Of a stretch of DNA of 27,096 nucleotides, positions 4,219-13,085 are shown piece by piece. The stretch lies in IMG/VR virus record IMGVR_UViG_3300009150_000008, positions 1 to 27,096 of that record. One strand, 5' to 3'. The position numbers and the translations under genes are program-made. The number at the start of each line of letters is the position of its first letter. The first letter of the stretch is position 1. The notes under the pieces were generated by a model. The model was not told the DNA's origin and did not search any database. It worked only from the letters and a program-made list of their open reading frames with translations. The stretch comes from a virus.

Positions 4219-4357
4219 GAAACAAAGAATAGCAGCGGCGATTGCGAAACACCATCCTGAGAAACTCTATAAGAGAAATCGTGGTTTGTTGAAAATGTCT
4301 AAAGAAGATCTAAGTGATTATGCCAGACGACACAAAAGAAAAAAGCGAACACGGTAA
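4202..4357 (+). CDS. Small basic phage protein (51 aa), DUF3008-like
   Basis: The peptide MPAASEKQRIAAAIAKHHPE... ends with a Lys/Arg-rich tail and contains KMSKEDLSDYARRHKRKK. Short phage proteins of the DUF3008 type share the MPA-x-S-x-x-Q start and the MS-K-D-(L/F)-x(3)-A-x(2)-HK pattern; assignment rests on memory of that pattern. It starts 17 bp inside the protease gene and overlaps the next gene by 38 bp. This tight packing argues that it is translated. Role unknown. Confidence 0.6.
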   Translation: MPAASEKQRIAAAIAKHHPEKLYKRNRGLLKMSKEDLSDYARRHKRKKRTR

Positions 4358-4742
4358 GAAGATAGTAGCTGGTAAATTATTATCGAAGTTCATTAAAGAG
4401 ATCGCCAGTGAAATATGTGACGATCCTGTGATAAAGGCTAAGGGCGAAGAAGCTGTGATGTTGACTAAGGCTGAAACTATCGCGAGATATATATGGAAAG
4501 TTGCTCTTGGTTATGAAGAATCCATTGATGTTTTAGATAAAGCTGGAAAGAAAACTGGCATTAGACCTGAAGTTCATAAACCTGATAGATGGGCGATCAA
4601 CATGATCTGGGATAGGTTGGAAGGTCGTGCTGGTGCAGCGGATCTTAAAGGTGGTAGTGATAAGGCATCGTTAGCTGATCGGGTGTCGGCCTTGGGTAAG
4701 AAACATATGAATCAGATTGCTAAGGGGTCTAATGGTTCTTAA
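4320..4742 (+). CDS. terS: Putative small terminase subunit
   Basis: The 140-residue protein has a charged N-terminal helix, a central TKAETIARYIWKVALGYEE segment and then HKPDRWAINMIWDRLEGRAG. The pattern of a helical domain followed by (W/S)AIxxIxDRLEGR is one I associate with phage DNA-binding proteins encoded directly before the large terminase (DUF5681-like). Known role of small terminase: recognises viral DNA and feeds it to the large subunit. Position supports this; sequence alone does not prove it. ATG 4320 is preferred to GTG 4314. The 3' end overlaps the HNH gene by 11 bp. Confidence 0.6.
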   Translation: MPDDTKEKSEHGKKIVAGKLLSKFIKEIASEICDDPVIKAKGEEAVMLTKAETIARYIWKVALGYEESIDVLDKAGKKTGIRPEVHKPDRWAINMIWDRLEGRAGAADLKGGSDKASLADRVSALGKKHMNQIAKGSNGS

Positions 4743-5283
4743 ACATTGTATAAAATGTAATGAAGATAAAGTCCCCAGTAGATTTCATAGAGATGAACGA
4801 TATAAAGATGGTCGAAGTTCTTATTGCAAAACTTGTCATAATAAGGTAGCTCTTAAACATTCAAAAACAGAAAAGGGAAAAAAGACAAAAAATAAAGCCC
4901 AGAAAAAATATCGAAAAACGAAAAAGGGGAAGAGAACACAGCAAAGGTATTATGGACGGCATCCAGTTGAAAGCGTTAAAGGTCCTGTATTGGTTAAACA
5001 TAAAAATAGTATCTTAAAGAGAAAATACGGAATAACTCTTAAAGAATATGAACAAATATTCAAAGCCCAAAATGGAGTTTGTGCTGTTTGTGGCAATCCT
5101 GAAAACCAAATAGATAAGAGATATGGCACTAAGAAAAGATTAGCAGTTGATCACGATCATAAAACTGAAAAAGTAAGAGGTTTACTGTGCATGAATTGTA
5201 ATTGTCTTCTCGGAAAGATACAAGATAATCCCACGTTATTAAGAAGTGTTATAAATTATTTAGGTTGCTCTGTGACAAGTTAA
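4732..5283 (+). CDS. Free-standing HNH endonuclease, endonuclease VII family
   Basis: The 183-residue protein has an N-terminal four-Cys finger (C6, C9, C32, C35), a long Lys-rich linker (KTEKGKK, KTKKGKR repeats), and the endonuclease VII core: YGITLKEYEQIF, a CAVC pair (117-120), the catalytic DHDH at 140-143, and CMNC (153-156). Known for the family: zinc-stabilised HNH fold cutting DNA junctions or acting as a homing endonuclease. Its base composition is more AT- and Lys-rich than its neighbours. It is inserted between terminase subunits, overlapping the small one by 11 bp and ending 2 bp before terL. Start at ATG 4732 (AAGGGG upstream). A homing role is inferred. Confidence 0.88.
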   Translation: MVLKHCIKCNEDKVPSRFHRDERYKDGRSSYCKTCHNKVALKHSKTEKGKKTKNKAQKKYRKTKKGKRTQQRYYGRHPVESVKGPVLVKHKNSILKRKYGITLKEYEQIFKAQNGVCAVCGNPENQIDKRYGTKKRLAVDHDHKTEKVRGLLCMNCNCLLGKIQDNPTLLRSVINYLGCSVTS

Positions 5284-5285
5284 GA

Positions 5286-7205
5286 ATGGTAGATATAGCC
5301 GAAAAACTTCGACCTGAACTTCGGACTCCTTTTCCTGACGTACCCGAATTTTGGACTTGTTCAAGAACTGGACTTGTTGTTCCCAAGAGAACTGTGGCTA
5401 ATCTTAATTATCGAACAGAAATTTTGAAAGATACTGAATATGATAAAGGTTTTCAAAATGATTTGATGGCTGCAAGTGCAGAATCTCTTTTATTCTGGAT
5501 CAATACATTTTGTTTTACGTTTCATCAATTCGATGTTGAGGGCAGTACCGGGGAACGATATGAATCGAAAGAAGCATATCATCCGTTTATATCCTGGGAG
5601 ATTCAGGATGTTCTATTCGAGCGTTTGATTTGGCACCTCGCCAATGCTAAGGACATCTTGATTAACAAATCTCGTGATATGGGTGCAAGCTGGATGTGTG
5701 CTATATTCTTACATTGGCTTTGGTTATTCAGACCCAATTCACAACTTCTTGAATTATCAAGGACTGAACCTTATGTCGACCAACCCGGAAATTTAAAGGC
5801 ACTTTTCCAAAAACACGACTTGTTGAATATTTTCTTACCTGATTGGATGAAACCACCTCAGTGTGCAGTGGGGCAGAAATACCGTACCAAGATGCACCTG
5901 TATAATACTCTCAATGGTTCGTGTATTGACGGGGAATCAACGACCGAGCATGCTGCATCTGGTGATAGACGTTTAGTTGCTTTGTTAGATGAGTTTGCAA
6001 AAGTAAAACATGGTCGGTTGATGAGAAGTGCAACGAGGGATGCTGCTTTAGTGCGTATAGTCAACAGCACTGTAAGCGGTCCGGGGACTGAATATTCTAA
6101 ATGGAAAAATGATGGTACGATAGTTGTATTCCCATTATTATGGTGGGATCATCCAGAAAAAGGCCTTGGTCGCCATGTAGTTCAAGATTCAGTGACAAAC
6201 GCCTATAAGATCAGATCACCCTGGTATGATGCAGAATCAGAAGTCAGATCACCACAGGAAATGGCAAGGGAAATCGATGCTAATGACCTTGAGGCTGGTT
6301 CGACATTTTTCACTGTCACGAATATTGAGAAACACATAGCGATATTCGGTCGCCCACCTAAGACATGCTGGGATGTGGATTTCGTAAGAGGGATAGCAAA
6401 CGATAGTATCCCGATGATCCTGAAGAAGAAGGATCTGAAGAAGGTGGCGTGTAAACGAACAGTTAAAGGCAAACTCAAGATCTGGGTTAATCTGATAAAT
6501 GGCAGGTTGGACCAAAATCTTGATTATGTTATTGGTTTCGATCTGTCCAAAGGGCAAGGTGCCTCTAATTCAGTTGGATCGATTAAGTGTCGGCAGACTG
6601 GTGAGAAGGTAGGTGAGTGGGCTGATGCTAATACACCACCATATGAGATGGCTCGTGTTGGGATGGCTTTGGCATTATGGATAGGTGGTAGGAAGAAATT
6701 ACCGTTCTTGAAGTGGGAGATGAATGGTGATCCTGGTTTTGATTTTGGTAGGTTAGTTGTTAAAGTTTTTCATTATCCGTACTATTACAGGGACGTTAAG
6801 GTCGGTAATATTAGGGATAAGAAAACTAAAAAGTATGGCTGGCATAACAATGCGAAGTCTAAAGGTGAGCTTCTCAATGCGTATGATCGAGCGTTGGCTC
6901 ATGGTGGTTATCTGAACCACTCGATCAAAAGTTTAGAGGAAGCAAAAACTTATATTTATAATGATGATGGATCTATAGGCCCGGCATGTTTAGTAGAAGA
7001 AAGTTCATCTGCTAAAAAAACTCATGGAGACAGAGTAATGGCGGACGCTTTGACTATAGAAGACAAATATTATAAATTAAGGGCAGGAAGAGAATCATCA
7101 GAGGCACGAAACGATATGAGAACAGCAGCGGGACGCAAAGCAGCGTTGAAGCAGAGACGTGCCAAGCCGAGAGGATGGCGGTCGAAATTTGATTTTAGAG
7201 GATAG
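5286..7205 (+). CDS. terL: Terminase large subunit (packaging ATPase/nuclease)
   Basis: This protein powers DNA entry into the procapsid and cuts the concatemer. Motifs seen in 639 residues: a variant Walker A, KSRDMGASW (128-136), Walker B LVALLDE with Asp235-Glu236, and the RNase H-like nuclease domain with Asp419 in GFDLSKG, an acidic patch at WEMNGDPG (477-484), and Asp582 in HGDRVMADAL. The C-terminal tail is very basic. A start at ATG 5286 gives length in the normal range; the TTG 21 bp upstream lies inside the HNH gene. HNH genes flank it on both sides. Confidence 0.95.
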   Translation: MVDIAEKLRPELRTPFPDVPEFWTCSRTGLVVPKRTVANLNYRTEILKDTEYDKGFQNDLMAASAESLLFWINTFCFTFHQFDVEGSTGERYESKEAYHPFISWEIQDVLFERLIWHLANAKDILINKSRDMGASWMCAIFLHWLWLFRPNSQLLELSRTEPYVDQPGNLKALFQKHDLLNIFLPDWMKPPQCAVGQKYRTKMHLYNTLNGSCIDGESTTEHAASGDRRLVALLDEFAKVKHGRLMRSATRDAALVRIVNSTVSGPGTEYSKWKNDGTIVVFPLLWWDHPEKGLGRHVVQDSVTNAYKIRSPWYDAESEVRSPQEMAREIDANDLEAGSTFFTVTNIEKHIAIFGRPPKTCWDVDFVRGIANDSIPMILKKKDLKKVACKRTVKGKLKIWVNLINGRLDQNLDYVIGFDLSKGQGASNSVGSIKCRQTGEKVGEWADANTPPYEMARVGMALALWIGGRKKLPFLKWEMNGDPGFDFGRLVVKVFHYPYYYRDVKVGNIRDKKTKKYGWHNNAKSKGELLNAYDRALAHGGYLNHSIKSLEEAKTYIYNDDGSIGPACLVEESSSAKKTHGDRVMADALTIEDKYYKLRAGRESSEARNDMRTAAGRKAALKQRRAKPRGWRSKFDFRG

Positions 7206-7207
7206 AG

Positions 7208-7786
7208 ATGCCGGGTAGGAAAAGAATAAACATAGAAGGTCAGAAATTCGGTAGATTAACAGCTTTACATGATGCTGGAAGAAAGAAACGAGAACGTTTA
7301 TGGAAGTGTTTATGTGAATGTGGTCAATTTACTACTGTGATGGTATCGCAATTAAAAGCCGGAAGAGTTAAAAGTTGTGGATGTTTACGAAGTGAATTGG
7401 CAAGTCAACGAGCCAAAAGAGATCTTGTTATGGGATCTAATAAATTATCTGCGGGGGAAGCTAACTTAAATCATGTGATTAGAGGTTATAAAGGTGGGGC
7501 GAAGAAAAGAAATCTTGAATTTTCTCTAACTAAGGAACAATTTAGGGAATTAACTCAACAAAAATGTTTTTATTGCGAGACCAAACCACATAATATATGT
7601 CACTATCCACAATCTAACGGTGAATATATTTATAATGGCATAGATCGTGTAGATAATACTAAAGGATATACGATTGATAATTGTGTCGCTTGTTGTTTTG
7701 CTTGTAATCAGTGGAAACAAGCTTATACTCAACAAGAATTTTTATTGAGAATTAAACTCATTTATGAAAATTTGTTGAAGAAATAA
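7208..7786 (+). CDS. HNH homing-type endonuclease with N-terminal zinc domain
   Basis: The 192-residue protein starts with a module I know from phage HNH proteins: FGRLTAL, then WKCLCECG and KSCGC (Cys 34, 36, 38, 57, 59), probably a zinc domain that binds target DNA. The C-terminal nuclease part has CFYC (120-123), GIDRVDN at 145-151 (Asp in the place of the first His of HNH), the DN at 157-158, and CCFAC (162-166). It is unrelated in layout to the two endonuclease VII-like genes. It lies 2 bp after terL and 2 bp before the portal gene, so it fills the junction exactly. Homing is inferred. Confidence 0.85.
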   Translation: MPGRKRINIEGQKFGRLTALHDAGRKKRERLWKCLCECGQFTTVMVSQLKAGRVKSCGCLRSELASQRAKRDLVMGSNKLSAGEANLNHVIRGYKGGAKKRNLEFSLTKEQFRELTQQKCFYCETKPHNICHYPQSNGEYIYNGIDRVDNTKGYTIDNCVACCFACNQWKQAYTQQEFLLRIKLIYENLLKK

Positions 7787-7788
7787 TT

Positions 7789-9573
7789 ATGGAATATTTT
7801 ACGCCGAATAAATTTGCCCTCGCTGTTCGTCAAGGATTTGAACGCAATAAGCGGCACAGGCGTGCTCGTGCTATGTTCATCAAAGAGTACGTTGGAAAAT
7901 ATTACGCTTCTGAATATGGTCTAACTGGTGACGAACCGATCAACCTGATATTCAATACTATCAGAGCGACAGTGCCCAACCTCGTAATGAAAAGCGGTGT
8001 CAACAAAGTATCAACTGAGATAGTTGAGTACAGACAATATGCCTACCTACTCGGACTTGCACTTAATAAACTCGACATACAAATAAAAACTAAGGATACG
8101 TTGCGTGCCGCGATAGTTGATGCGTTCTTTATGATGGCCGTTGTTAAAACTGGTTTGGCCGGTGGTGGCCAGATATTGAACTTCGGTGACATCTTCGTTG
8201 ATGAAGGCCAGGTATTTACCGATCTTGTTGACTTTGATGATTTCACAGCCGACCCCTCTTGTAAGGACTATCGCAAGGCAGCTTTTCTTGGTGATAGAAA
8301 TCGAGTCCCACGACAGATCTTGCTGGATGATGATGAAATGGATCATGATCTGGTAATGAAAATGCCGAAATCGTTTCATCCTGATGCCAGGAGCAAAGTT
8401 GAAGCACTTACCAGGCGAGGTGTCAGTGATAGTGAAATGTATGAACTTCAGGATTTTGTTGATGTTGTAGAAATCTTCGTCCCTGGGGCTAACGCACTCA
8501 TTACTATTCCTGATCCGAAACAAATAATTTTCCCTGAGTATCTTGCTGCACGCGATTATTACGGTCCAAAGGAAGGACCATATTCTATACTTGCTTTGAC
8601 GCAACCAGTGCCGGGCAACCCATTCCCAGTAGCACCGGTATCAGTTCATTTCGATCTACATAGAATGGCCAATAAGATGATGGTCAAACAGATGAACCAA
8701 GCTGATCGAGAGAAAAGTATTGCTATGTATGATCCAGCAGGTGCAGATGAAGCTGAAGACATTAGAACTGCCAAAGATGGTGACGTAATAGCAGGTAATC
8801 CTGATACTGCTAAAGTGTTGACATTTGGTGGCAACAATGTCAAAAGTGAACAGATGCTTCAACAGTGTCAGATATGGCATAATTATATGTCAGGTAATCC
8901 TGATCAGATGTCTGGTCTGGTATCCAACGCTGAATCAGCAACACAAGCTAATATTCTGCAAGCTAATGCGACCATTACTATCGAAGATGCACGCGAGATG
9001 ATCTATGATTTCGCAGCAGAGAATGCCGGTAAGAGATTGTGGTATATACACACTGATCCATTCATGGATCATATGCTCGCCAGAAGGAAACCAGGTGGTG
9101 AATATGAGCAGTTGCGATTAACTCCTGAACAAAGAGATGGTGATTTTCTTGATTATACATGCACTCTGAAGGCGAGATCGATGTCACGTCTTGATCCGGC
9201 TGTTAGGACTAAGCGGATCGTTGAGTTTGCGGCCAATGTTATGCCGAGTGTTATGAACTCTGCTATGGTGGCAATGCAGATGGGATTGCCATTTAACGTT
9301 CAAGAAGCTCTTACTGATATTGCAGAAGAACAAGGTATTCTCGATGATGTCCAGGATTGGTTCAATGATCCTTCTTTCATGCAGCGTATGCAATTAGTAA
9401 TGGCAATGAACCCGCAACCAGCAGGTAAGGCTACACCGGGACAGACTGGTGCTGAACCGCGTGGTATCCCGCAACAGACTAAGATACAATCTCCATTTCA
9501 GGAGAGAAAACAATCAGAACAGATAGGTGCAAACGAATCACAGAGTGCCAGGACAAGTTCCCCTGGTGTATAG
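7789..9573 (+). CDS. Portal (head-tail connector) protein
   Basis: Assignment rests on position after terL and before scaffold and capsid, length (594 aa) and layout typical of podovirus-type portals: an N-terminal alpha/beta region, a central stretch with RMANKMMVKQMNQADREKS and NQMSGL-like turns (NPDQMSGLVSNAESATQAN, the helix-rich stem and crown), and a low-complexity Pro/Gln/Gly tail (from about residue 545). Known role: a dodecamer at one capsid vertex through which DNA is packaged and ejected. No short diagnostic motif exists, so confidence is below that of terL. No clear SD precedes the ATG, which comes 2 bp after the HNH stop. Confidence 0.85.
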   Translation: MEYFTPNKFALAVRQGFERNKRHRRARAMFIKEYVGKYYASEYGLTGDEPINLIFNTIRATVPNLVMKSGVNKVSTEIVEYRQYAYLLGLALNKLDIQIKTKDTLRAAIVDAFFMMAVVKTGLAGGGQILNFGDIFVDEGQVFTDLVDFDDFTADPSCKDYRKAAFLGDRNRVPRQILLDDDEMDHDLVMKMPKSFHPDARSKVEALTRRGVSDSEMYELQDFVDVVEIFVPGANALITIPDPKQIIFPEYLAARDYYGPKEGPYSILALTQPVPGNPFPVAPVSVHFDLHRMANKMMVKQMNQADREKSIAMYDPAGADEAEDIRTAKDGDVIAGNPDTAKVLTFGGNNVKSEQMLQQCQIWHNYMSGNPDQMSGLVSNAESATQANILQANATITIEDAREMIYDFAAENAGKRLWYIHTDPFMDHMLARRKPGGEYEQLRLTPEQRDGDFLDYTCTLKARSMSRLDPAVRTKRIVEFAANVMPSVMNSAMVAMQMGLPFNVQEALTDIAEEQGILDDVQDWFNDPSFMQRMQLVMAMNPQPAGKATPGQTGAEPRGIPQQTKIQSPFQERKQSEQIGANESQSARTSSPGV

Positions 9574-9575
9574 CT

Positions 9576-10070
9576 ATGAAAAAATGCACAAAATGTAAAC
9601 AACTTAAATCTTTAAGCGGGTTTTATAAAGATAAATCACATCAAGATGGCTTTCGTTCTTGGTGTAAAAAATGTATGAAAAAATATCACGAAAAAAATAA
9701 GATTAAAATTCATGAACAACAAAAAGAATATTATCAGATACATAAAGTTGAAATACTTGAATATCAAAAACAATTTGGTAAAACGAAAGAAGGTAAATCT
9801 GCCAATCTTAGAAAACGCTTAAAGAGCAGTTATGGTCTTACTCTTGAGCAATATGATGAAATGGTCGAGAACCAAGATGGGGTTTGTATAATTTGTGGCA
9901 ATGTAAATGAAAACGGTTATAGACTTTGCGTTGATCATGATCATGAAACAGGGAAAATAAGAGCATTGTTATGCCATCGTTGCAACCGTTTAATTGGTTG
10001 GGCCGGGGAAGATATAATTTTATTACGGTCATTAGCTAATTATCTTGAAAAATATAAAACAGGAGTATAA
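9576..10070 (+). CDS. Free-standing HNH endonuclease, endonuclease VII family (second copy)
   Basis: The 164-residue protein has the same domain order as the gene at 4732: a four-Cys finger (C4, C7, C30, C33), a helical Lys/Gln/Tyr linker, then YGLTLEQYDEMV, CIIC (104-107), DHDH (120-123, in VDHDHETGKIRALLC) and CHRC (133-136). The two copies share the motif frame but differ widely in the linker, so they are separate acquisitions or old duplicates. The gene starts 2 bp after the portal stop and ends just before the ATG of the next gene, with that gene's SD inside its last codons. Confidence 0.88.
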   Translation: MKKCTKCKQLKSLSGFYKDKSHQDGFRSWCKKCMKKYHEKNKIKIHEQQKEYYQIHKVEILEYQKQFGKTKEGKSANLRKRLKSSYGLTLEQYDEMVENQDGVCIICGNVNENGYRLCVDHDHETGKIRALLCHRCNRLIGWAGEDIILLRSLANYLEKYKTGV

Positions 10071-10071
10071 T

Positions 10072-10365
10072 ATGGCAATACGAAGACAACAATATGCGAG
10101 GGAACTTGAAAGACAGCTTGCGAAAGGTACAAGTCCTAAAGAAGCCCATGAAGCCGCAGTTGAGAAGAGTATAATTAAAAAACCCGCAAAGAAAAAAGTC
10201 GTAGCAAAGAAGATTCCGAAGAAAAAAGAGACTTGGGTTTCTCGGCTTAAAAGAGATATTCGACTCTTAATAAAAGGACCAACTGTACGTACAAAAGCAG
10301 TGAGAAAAGGGCTAAAACACGCACTTACCAAAGAAGAAATTGCTAAACTTAAAGGAAAGAAGTAA
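10072..10365 (+). CDS. Hypothetical basic protein (97 aa)
   Basis: AGGAG lies 6 nt before ATG 10072. An earlier in-frame start at 10045 would lie inside the HNH gene and is less likely. The N-terminal helix (RRQQYARELERQLAKG) is followed by a Lys/Pro-rich linker (KKPAKKKVVAKKIPKKK) and a basic C-terminal region. Such proteins next to the portal gene may bind packaged DNA or complete the head, but no family is recognised. The stop overlaps the next start as TAATG. Confidence 0.7.
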   Translation: MAIRRQQYARELERQLAKGTSPKEAHEAAVEKSIIKKPAKKKVVAKKIPKKKETWVSRLKRDIRLLIKGPTVRTKAVRKGLKHALTKEEIAKLKGKK

Positions 10366-10721
10366 TGCCTCTATATAGTTTCAAATGTCCGGAGTGCGGT
10401 GCCAAAGATGAGTGTGTTCGTGCAATGCAGAATGCTGGTAAGAAATGTATGTGCACATGTGGCACTAAGATGGTTCGTGATTTCGCTGCTGATTTGCCGT
10501 TTGCATCAGGTGGTGATTATAGTCGTCCTATCCATTCTGATTCATTAGCGATTAACCCCGAACAGCGAAGTGAACATGAGAAACTTTTCCCGGACATCAA
10601 ACTTGATTCGCAATGTCGTCCAGTGTTTGATAAATTTGGTCCTCATCAGGACTATTTGAATAAATGTAATCTTGTGAAGGACCGCAAGAAAGTGAAACCT
10701 AAAGGAGTGAGAATAGCCTAA
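10365..10721 (+). CDS. FmdB-type zinc-ribbon protein
   Basis: The N-terminus MPLYSFKCPECG is the signature of the FmdB/putative regulatory zinc-ribbon family; the second metal knuckle is KKCMCTCG (Cys 28, 30, 32). The remaining 80 residues have the DFAADLPFASGGDY and HSDSLAINPEQ features seen in phage versions, where the ribbon sits in front of a head-region extension. The metal site is seen; its function in phages is not established. The gene overlaps the previous stop by one base and lies in the head-gene block. Confidence 0.85.
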   Translation: MPLYSFKCPECGAKDECVRAMQNAGKKCMCTCGTKMVRDFAADLPFASGGDYSRPIHSDSLAINPEQRSEHEKLFPDIKLDSQCRPVFDKFGPHQDYLNKCNLVKDRKKVKPKGVRIA

Positions 10722-10732
10722 ATTAACCTACC

Positions 10733-10747
10733 CCCAACTTAGTTGGG
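10733..10747 (+). other. Short hairpin ahead of the scaffold gene
   Basis: CCCAAC-tta-GTTGGG forms a compact 6-bp stem in the 48-bp gap before the scaffold start. No T-run follows, so a terminator is unlikely; it may mark an mRNA processing or stability site. Confidence 0.4.
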
Positions 10748-10769
10748 CAGCTTAATGAAAGGGTAAAGC

Positions 10770-11924
10770 ATGAGAACACTTAAGGAAACCGAACAGGTCG
10801 CGGAAACTGAAGGCGATCACACAGAGAGTCTGAAGACAATCGATAAGCAGGCAATCGAAGACCCAAAACTTGTGAATACAGTTCAAGAAAGACTTGATAA
10901 CTTGAACGAACTCACGAAGGACGAGGACTTCAACAGACTCCCGAAAGAGAAAACGGCAGTTCCAGAAGAAGAATCAGAAGGTTCTACCCCTGAGCCAGAG
11001 GATGGTAGTGAACTGGAAGGAGACGGTCAGGCAGAATCCGAAGAGAAACCAGATGGGTCTACCCCGGAAGCGGAGAAGAAGGATGAAATCCCGGATGCTT
11101 ATATCAGAGCCGCGATTCATCAGAAATGGAGTCAAAAAGACGTTGATGAATTAGTAGAGAGTAATCCAGAGTTAGCCAAGAGAACATTTGAGAATTGTTA
11201 CAACAGTGTTGTCCAGGCTTCAAGGGATTTCTCGGAGATCGGTCGTGCGAAGATTGAGTTGGATCGCCAACAAGCCGGCGTGCAGACTACTCAACAGACT
11301 GCAACTGAAGTGGTTGAAGATTCAGATACGACAGCTTTGATTGCGAAACTTCAAAAAGAATATCCTGATGATCCGTTAATTGATGTTGTTGTTGCCGGGC
11401 TAAAAACTAAACCTAAACCTGTCCAGACACAGCCTGTTTCACAACAGCAACAAGGTTATGAAATTGCTACAGCACGACATAATGTGGCGGCAAATGCTGC
11501 CATCGATCAGAGAGTTAATTCTTTCTTTGATGCTGATAACATGAAACTTTACAACAAGTTTTATGGTAAACTTGAACTCGGCCAAATTCCAGAAGATCTT
11601 TCTAACGGTCAACAGCAGAATAGATTACATCTTCTTCAGGAAGCTGAGTTCATAATGGCCGGGCATGGTGTAAGGGGTCAGAAGATCGAAGTAGAACAAG
11701 CTCTCGAAAGAGCACATCTTATTGTCACCGAACCTATTAGAACGCAGATTGTGCGTGATAGTCTAAAAGCAACTGCAACGAAGCGTAAGAAAAGTATGAC
11801 ACTTAGACCATCCGAGAGCAAGCGTTCAAGTGACAATATGATTACTGATTCATCTAAACCAAGGAACAAAAGAGAATTGGAACAATCTGTTCAGCAACAT
11901 CTGAACAAAGTGTTCAAAAGTTAA
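10770..11924 (+). CDS. Capsid scaffolding protein
   Basis: The 384-residue protein is placed directly before the capsid gene and has scaffold-type composition: a highly acidic first third with two GSTPE repeats (about residues 71-100), a Gln-rich helical middle, and a basic C-terminal tail (TKRKKSMTLRPSESKRSS) of the kind that binds capsid subunits in known scaffolds. The SD is AAAGGG before ATG 10770. Known role: directs procapsid assembly and then leaves or is cleaved. No protease motif is visible within it, so the protease-like genes at 2901 or 3592 might act on it (speculation). Confidence 0.8.
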   Translation: MRTLKETEQVAETEGDHTESLKTIDKQAIEDPKLVNTVQERLDNLNELTKDEDFNRLPKEKTAVPEEESEGSTPEPEDGSELEGDGQAESEEKPDGSTPEAEKKDEIPDAYIRAAIHQKWSQKDVDELVESNPELAKRTFENCYNSVVQASRDFSEIGRAKIELDRQQAGVQTTQQTATEVVEDSDTTALIAKLQKEYPDDPLIDVVVAGLKTKPKPVQTQPVSQQQQGYEIATARHNVAANAAIDQRVNSFFDADNMKLYNKFYGKLELGQIPEDLSNGQQQNRLHLLQEAEFIMAGHGVRGQKIEVEQALERAHLIVTEPIRTQIVRDSLKATATKRKKSMTLRPSESKRSSDNMITDSSKPRNKRELEQSVQQHLNKVFKS

Positions 11925-11937
11925 AAAGGAGTAAATT

Positions 11938-13053
11938 ATGGCTGGAGTAGCAAATGCAGATCTTATTGATCTGATTGCAACCACTCTACCTCAGTTGCCT
12001 GAGCAATATTTTGAGGTAACGTGGACAAACAATGATTATGAAGCCTGTCGAATCTATCAGCGGGATCGTATGGAAGTTGACGGCGGGACTTCGATCAAGC
12101 GTAAAGTTATGTTCAATCACACTGGGAATGCTCGTTATCGAAGACTTTTCGATACCGATGATCCCGCTGTGTCGGACGTAATGAAAGAAATCGATGTACC
12201 TTGGTGTCAGATAGGTACACATTATTCATGGGACATTCTTGAGATCAAGCGTAACGCGAATTCTGCAAGAGGTTTCATTCGTTTGCTGGAAACCAGGCGA
12301 ATTGATGGTCTGTGGAGTCTTGCAGATCTGATCGAAGAGCGTTTCTGGAAAACCCCGGATAGTGCAACTGATGATCTGAATCCGTATGGTGTTCCGTATT
12401 ATATTCAGATGTTGGATGCTCTTTCAACGACCGCTGGTTTTCTGGGTCGTAGAGTTGTTTATGGAGATGGCAGTACGAGTGTTATTTGTGCAAGTATTAG
12501 TGCTGATACTGAGACGCGATGGAAAAACTGGGCGGCTACATATGCCAGTGTAAATAATGCTTTACTCGAAACTTTCCGAACAGCCTTTACAATGACCAAA
12601 TTCAAAGCTCCGTTGATCATCAATGATCCGGCACAGAAACGCAATGCTGCTAAGAGAGTTTATTGTAATGCTGCGACTATCGTAAAGTTACAAGTATTGG
12701 CTGATGCCAGAGATGACTTCCATCGTGGTAAAGATGTACTCGGTAATATTCGTATTGATGATGGTGCCACTGTGTACCTGAATCGTTTGCCAGTTATCTA
12801 TATCAGTGAACTCGATGGTGTTGCTAATCTGCAAACTGGTTATACGAATGAGACTGATCCGATTTATTGTGTTGATTTTGAGAAGTTCATCCCTTACGTC
12901 CAGGATGGTTATTGGATGGAAGAGAGTGAACCGATGACAGATCGTACACAACATACGACTTTCACCGTGTTCCTGGATGGTTCTCATAACAACCTGTGTA
13001 CTAATCGTAGGACCGCAGGATTTGTAGTTCATAAGCCAATCGTGGCTGATTAA
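11938..13053 (+). CDS. Major capsid protein
   Basis: The 371-residue protein follows the scaffold gene behind a strong SD (AAGGAG). Features I recognise from podovirus-type major capsid proteins of uncultured phages are VMFNHTGNARYRRLFDTD, WSLADLIEERFWKTP, NPYGVPYY, FKAPLIINDPAQKRNAAKR and the C-terminal FTVFLDGSHNNLC. Known role: forms the icosahedral shell with an HK97-like fold. The N-terminus has no obvious cleaved delta domain, in keeping with a separate scaffold. Confidence 0.92.
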   Translation: MAGVANADLIDLIATTLPQLPEQYFEVTWTNNDYEACRIYQRDRMEVDGGTSIKRKVMFNHTGNARYRRLFDTDDPAVSDVMKEIDVPWCQIGTHYSWDILEIKRNANSARGFIRLLETRRIDGLWSLADLIEERFWKTPDSATDDLNPYGVPYYIQMLDALSTTAGFLGRRVVYGDGSTSVICASISADTETRWKNWAATYASVNNALLETFRTAFTMTKFKAPLIINDPAQKRNAAKRVYCNAATIVKLQVLADARDDFHRGKDVLGNIRIDDGATVYLNRLPVIYISELDGVANLQTGYTNETDPIYCVDFEKFIPYVQDGYWMEESEPMTDRTQHTTFTVFLDGSHNNLCTNRRTAGFVVHKPIVAD

Positions 13054-13085
13054 TATTAACCTTAACTTAAAATGAGGAGCAAAAA

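Noticed and set aside
8047-8604. 185-aa minus-strand ORF
   Set aside because: It lies wholly antisense within the portal gene and its composition (Ile, Arg, Cys runs) is that of a shadow frame.
10072-10365. Longer version of the basic protein starting at 10045
   Set aside because: The extension lies in the HNH gene; AGGAG is placed for ATG 10072.
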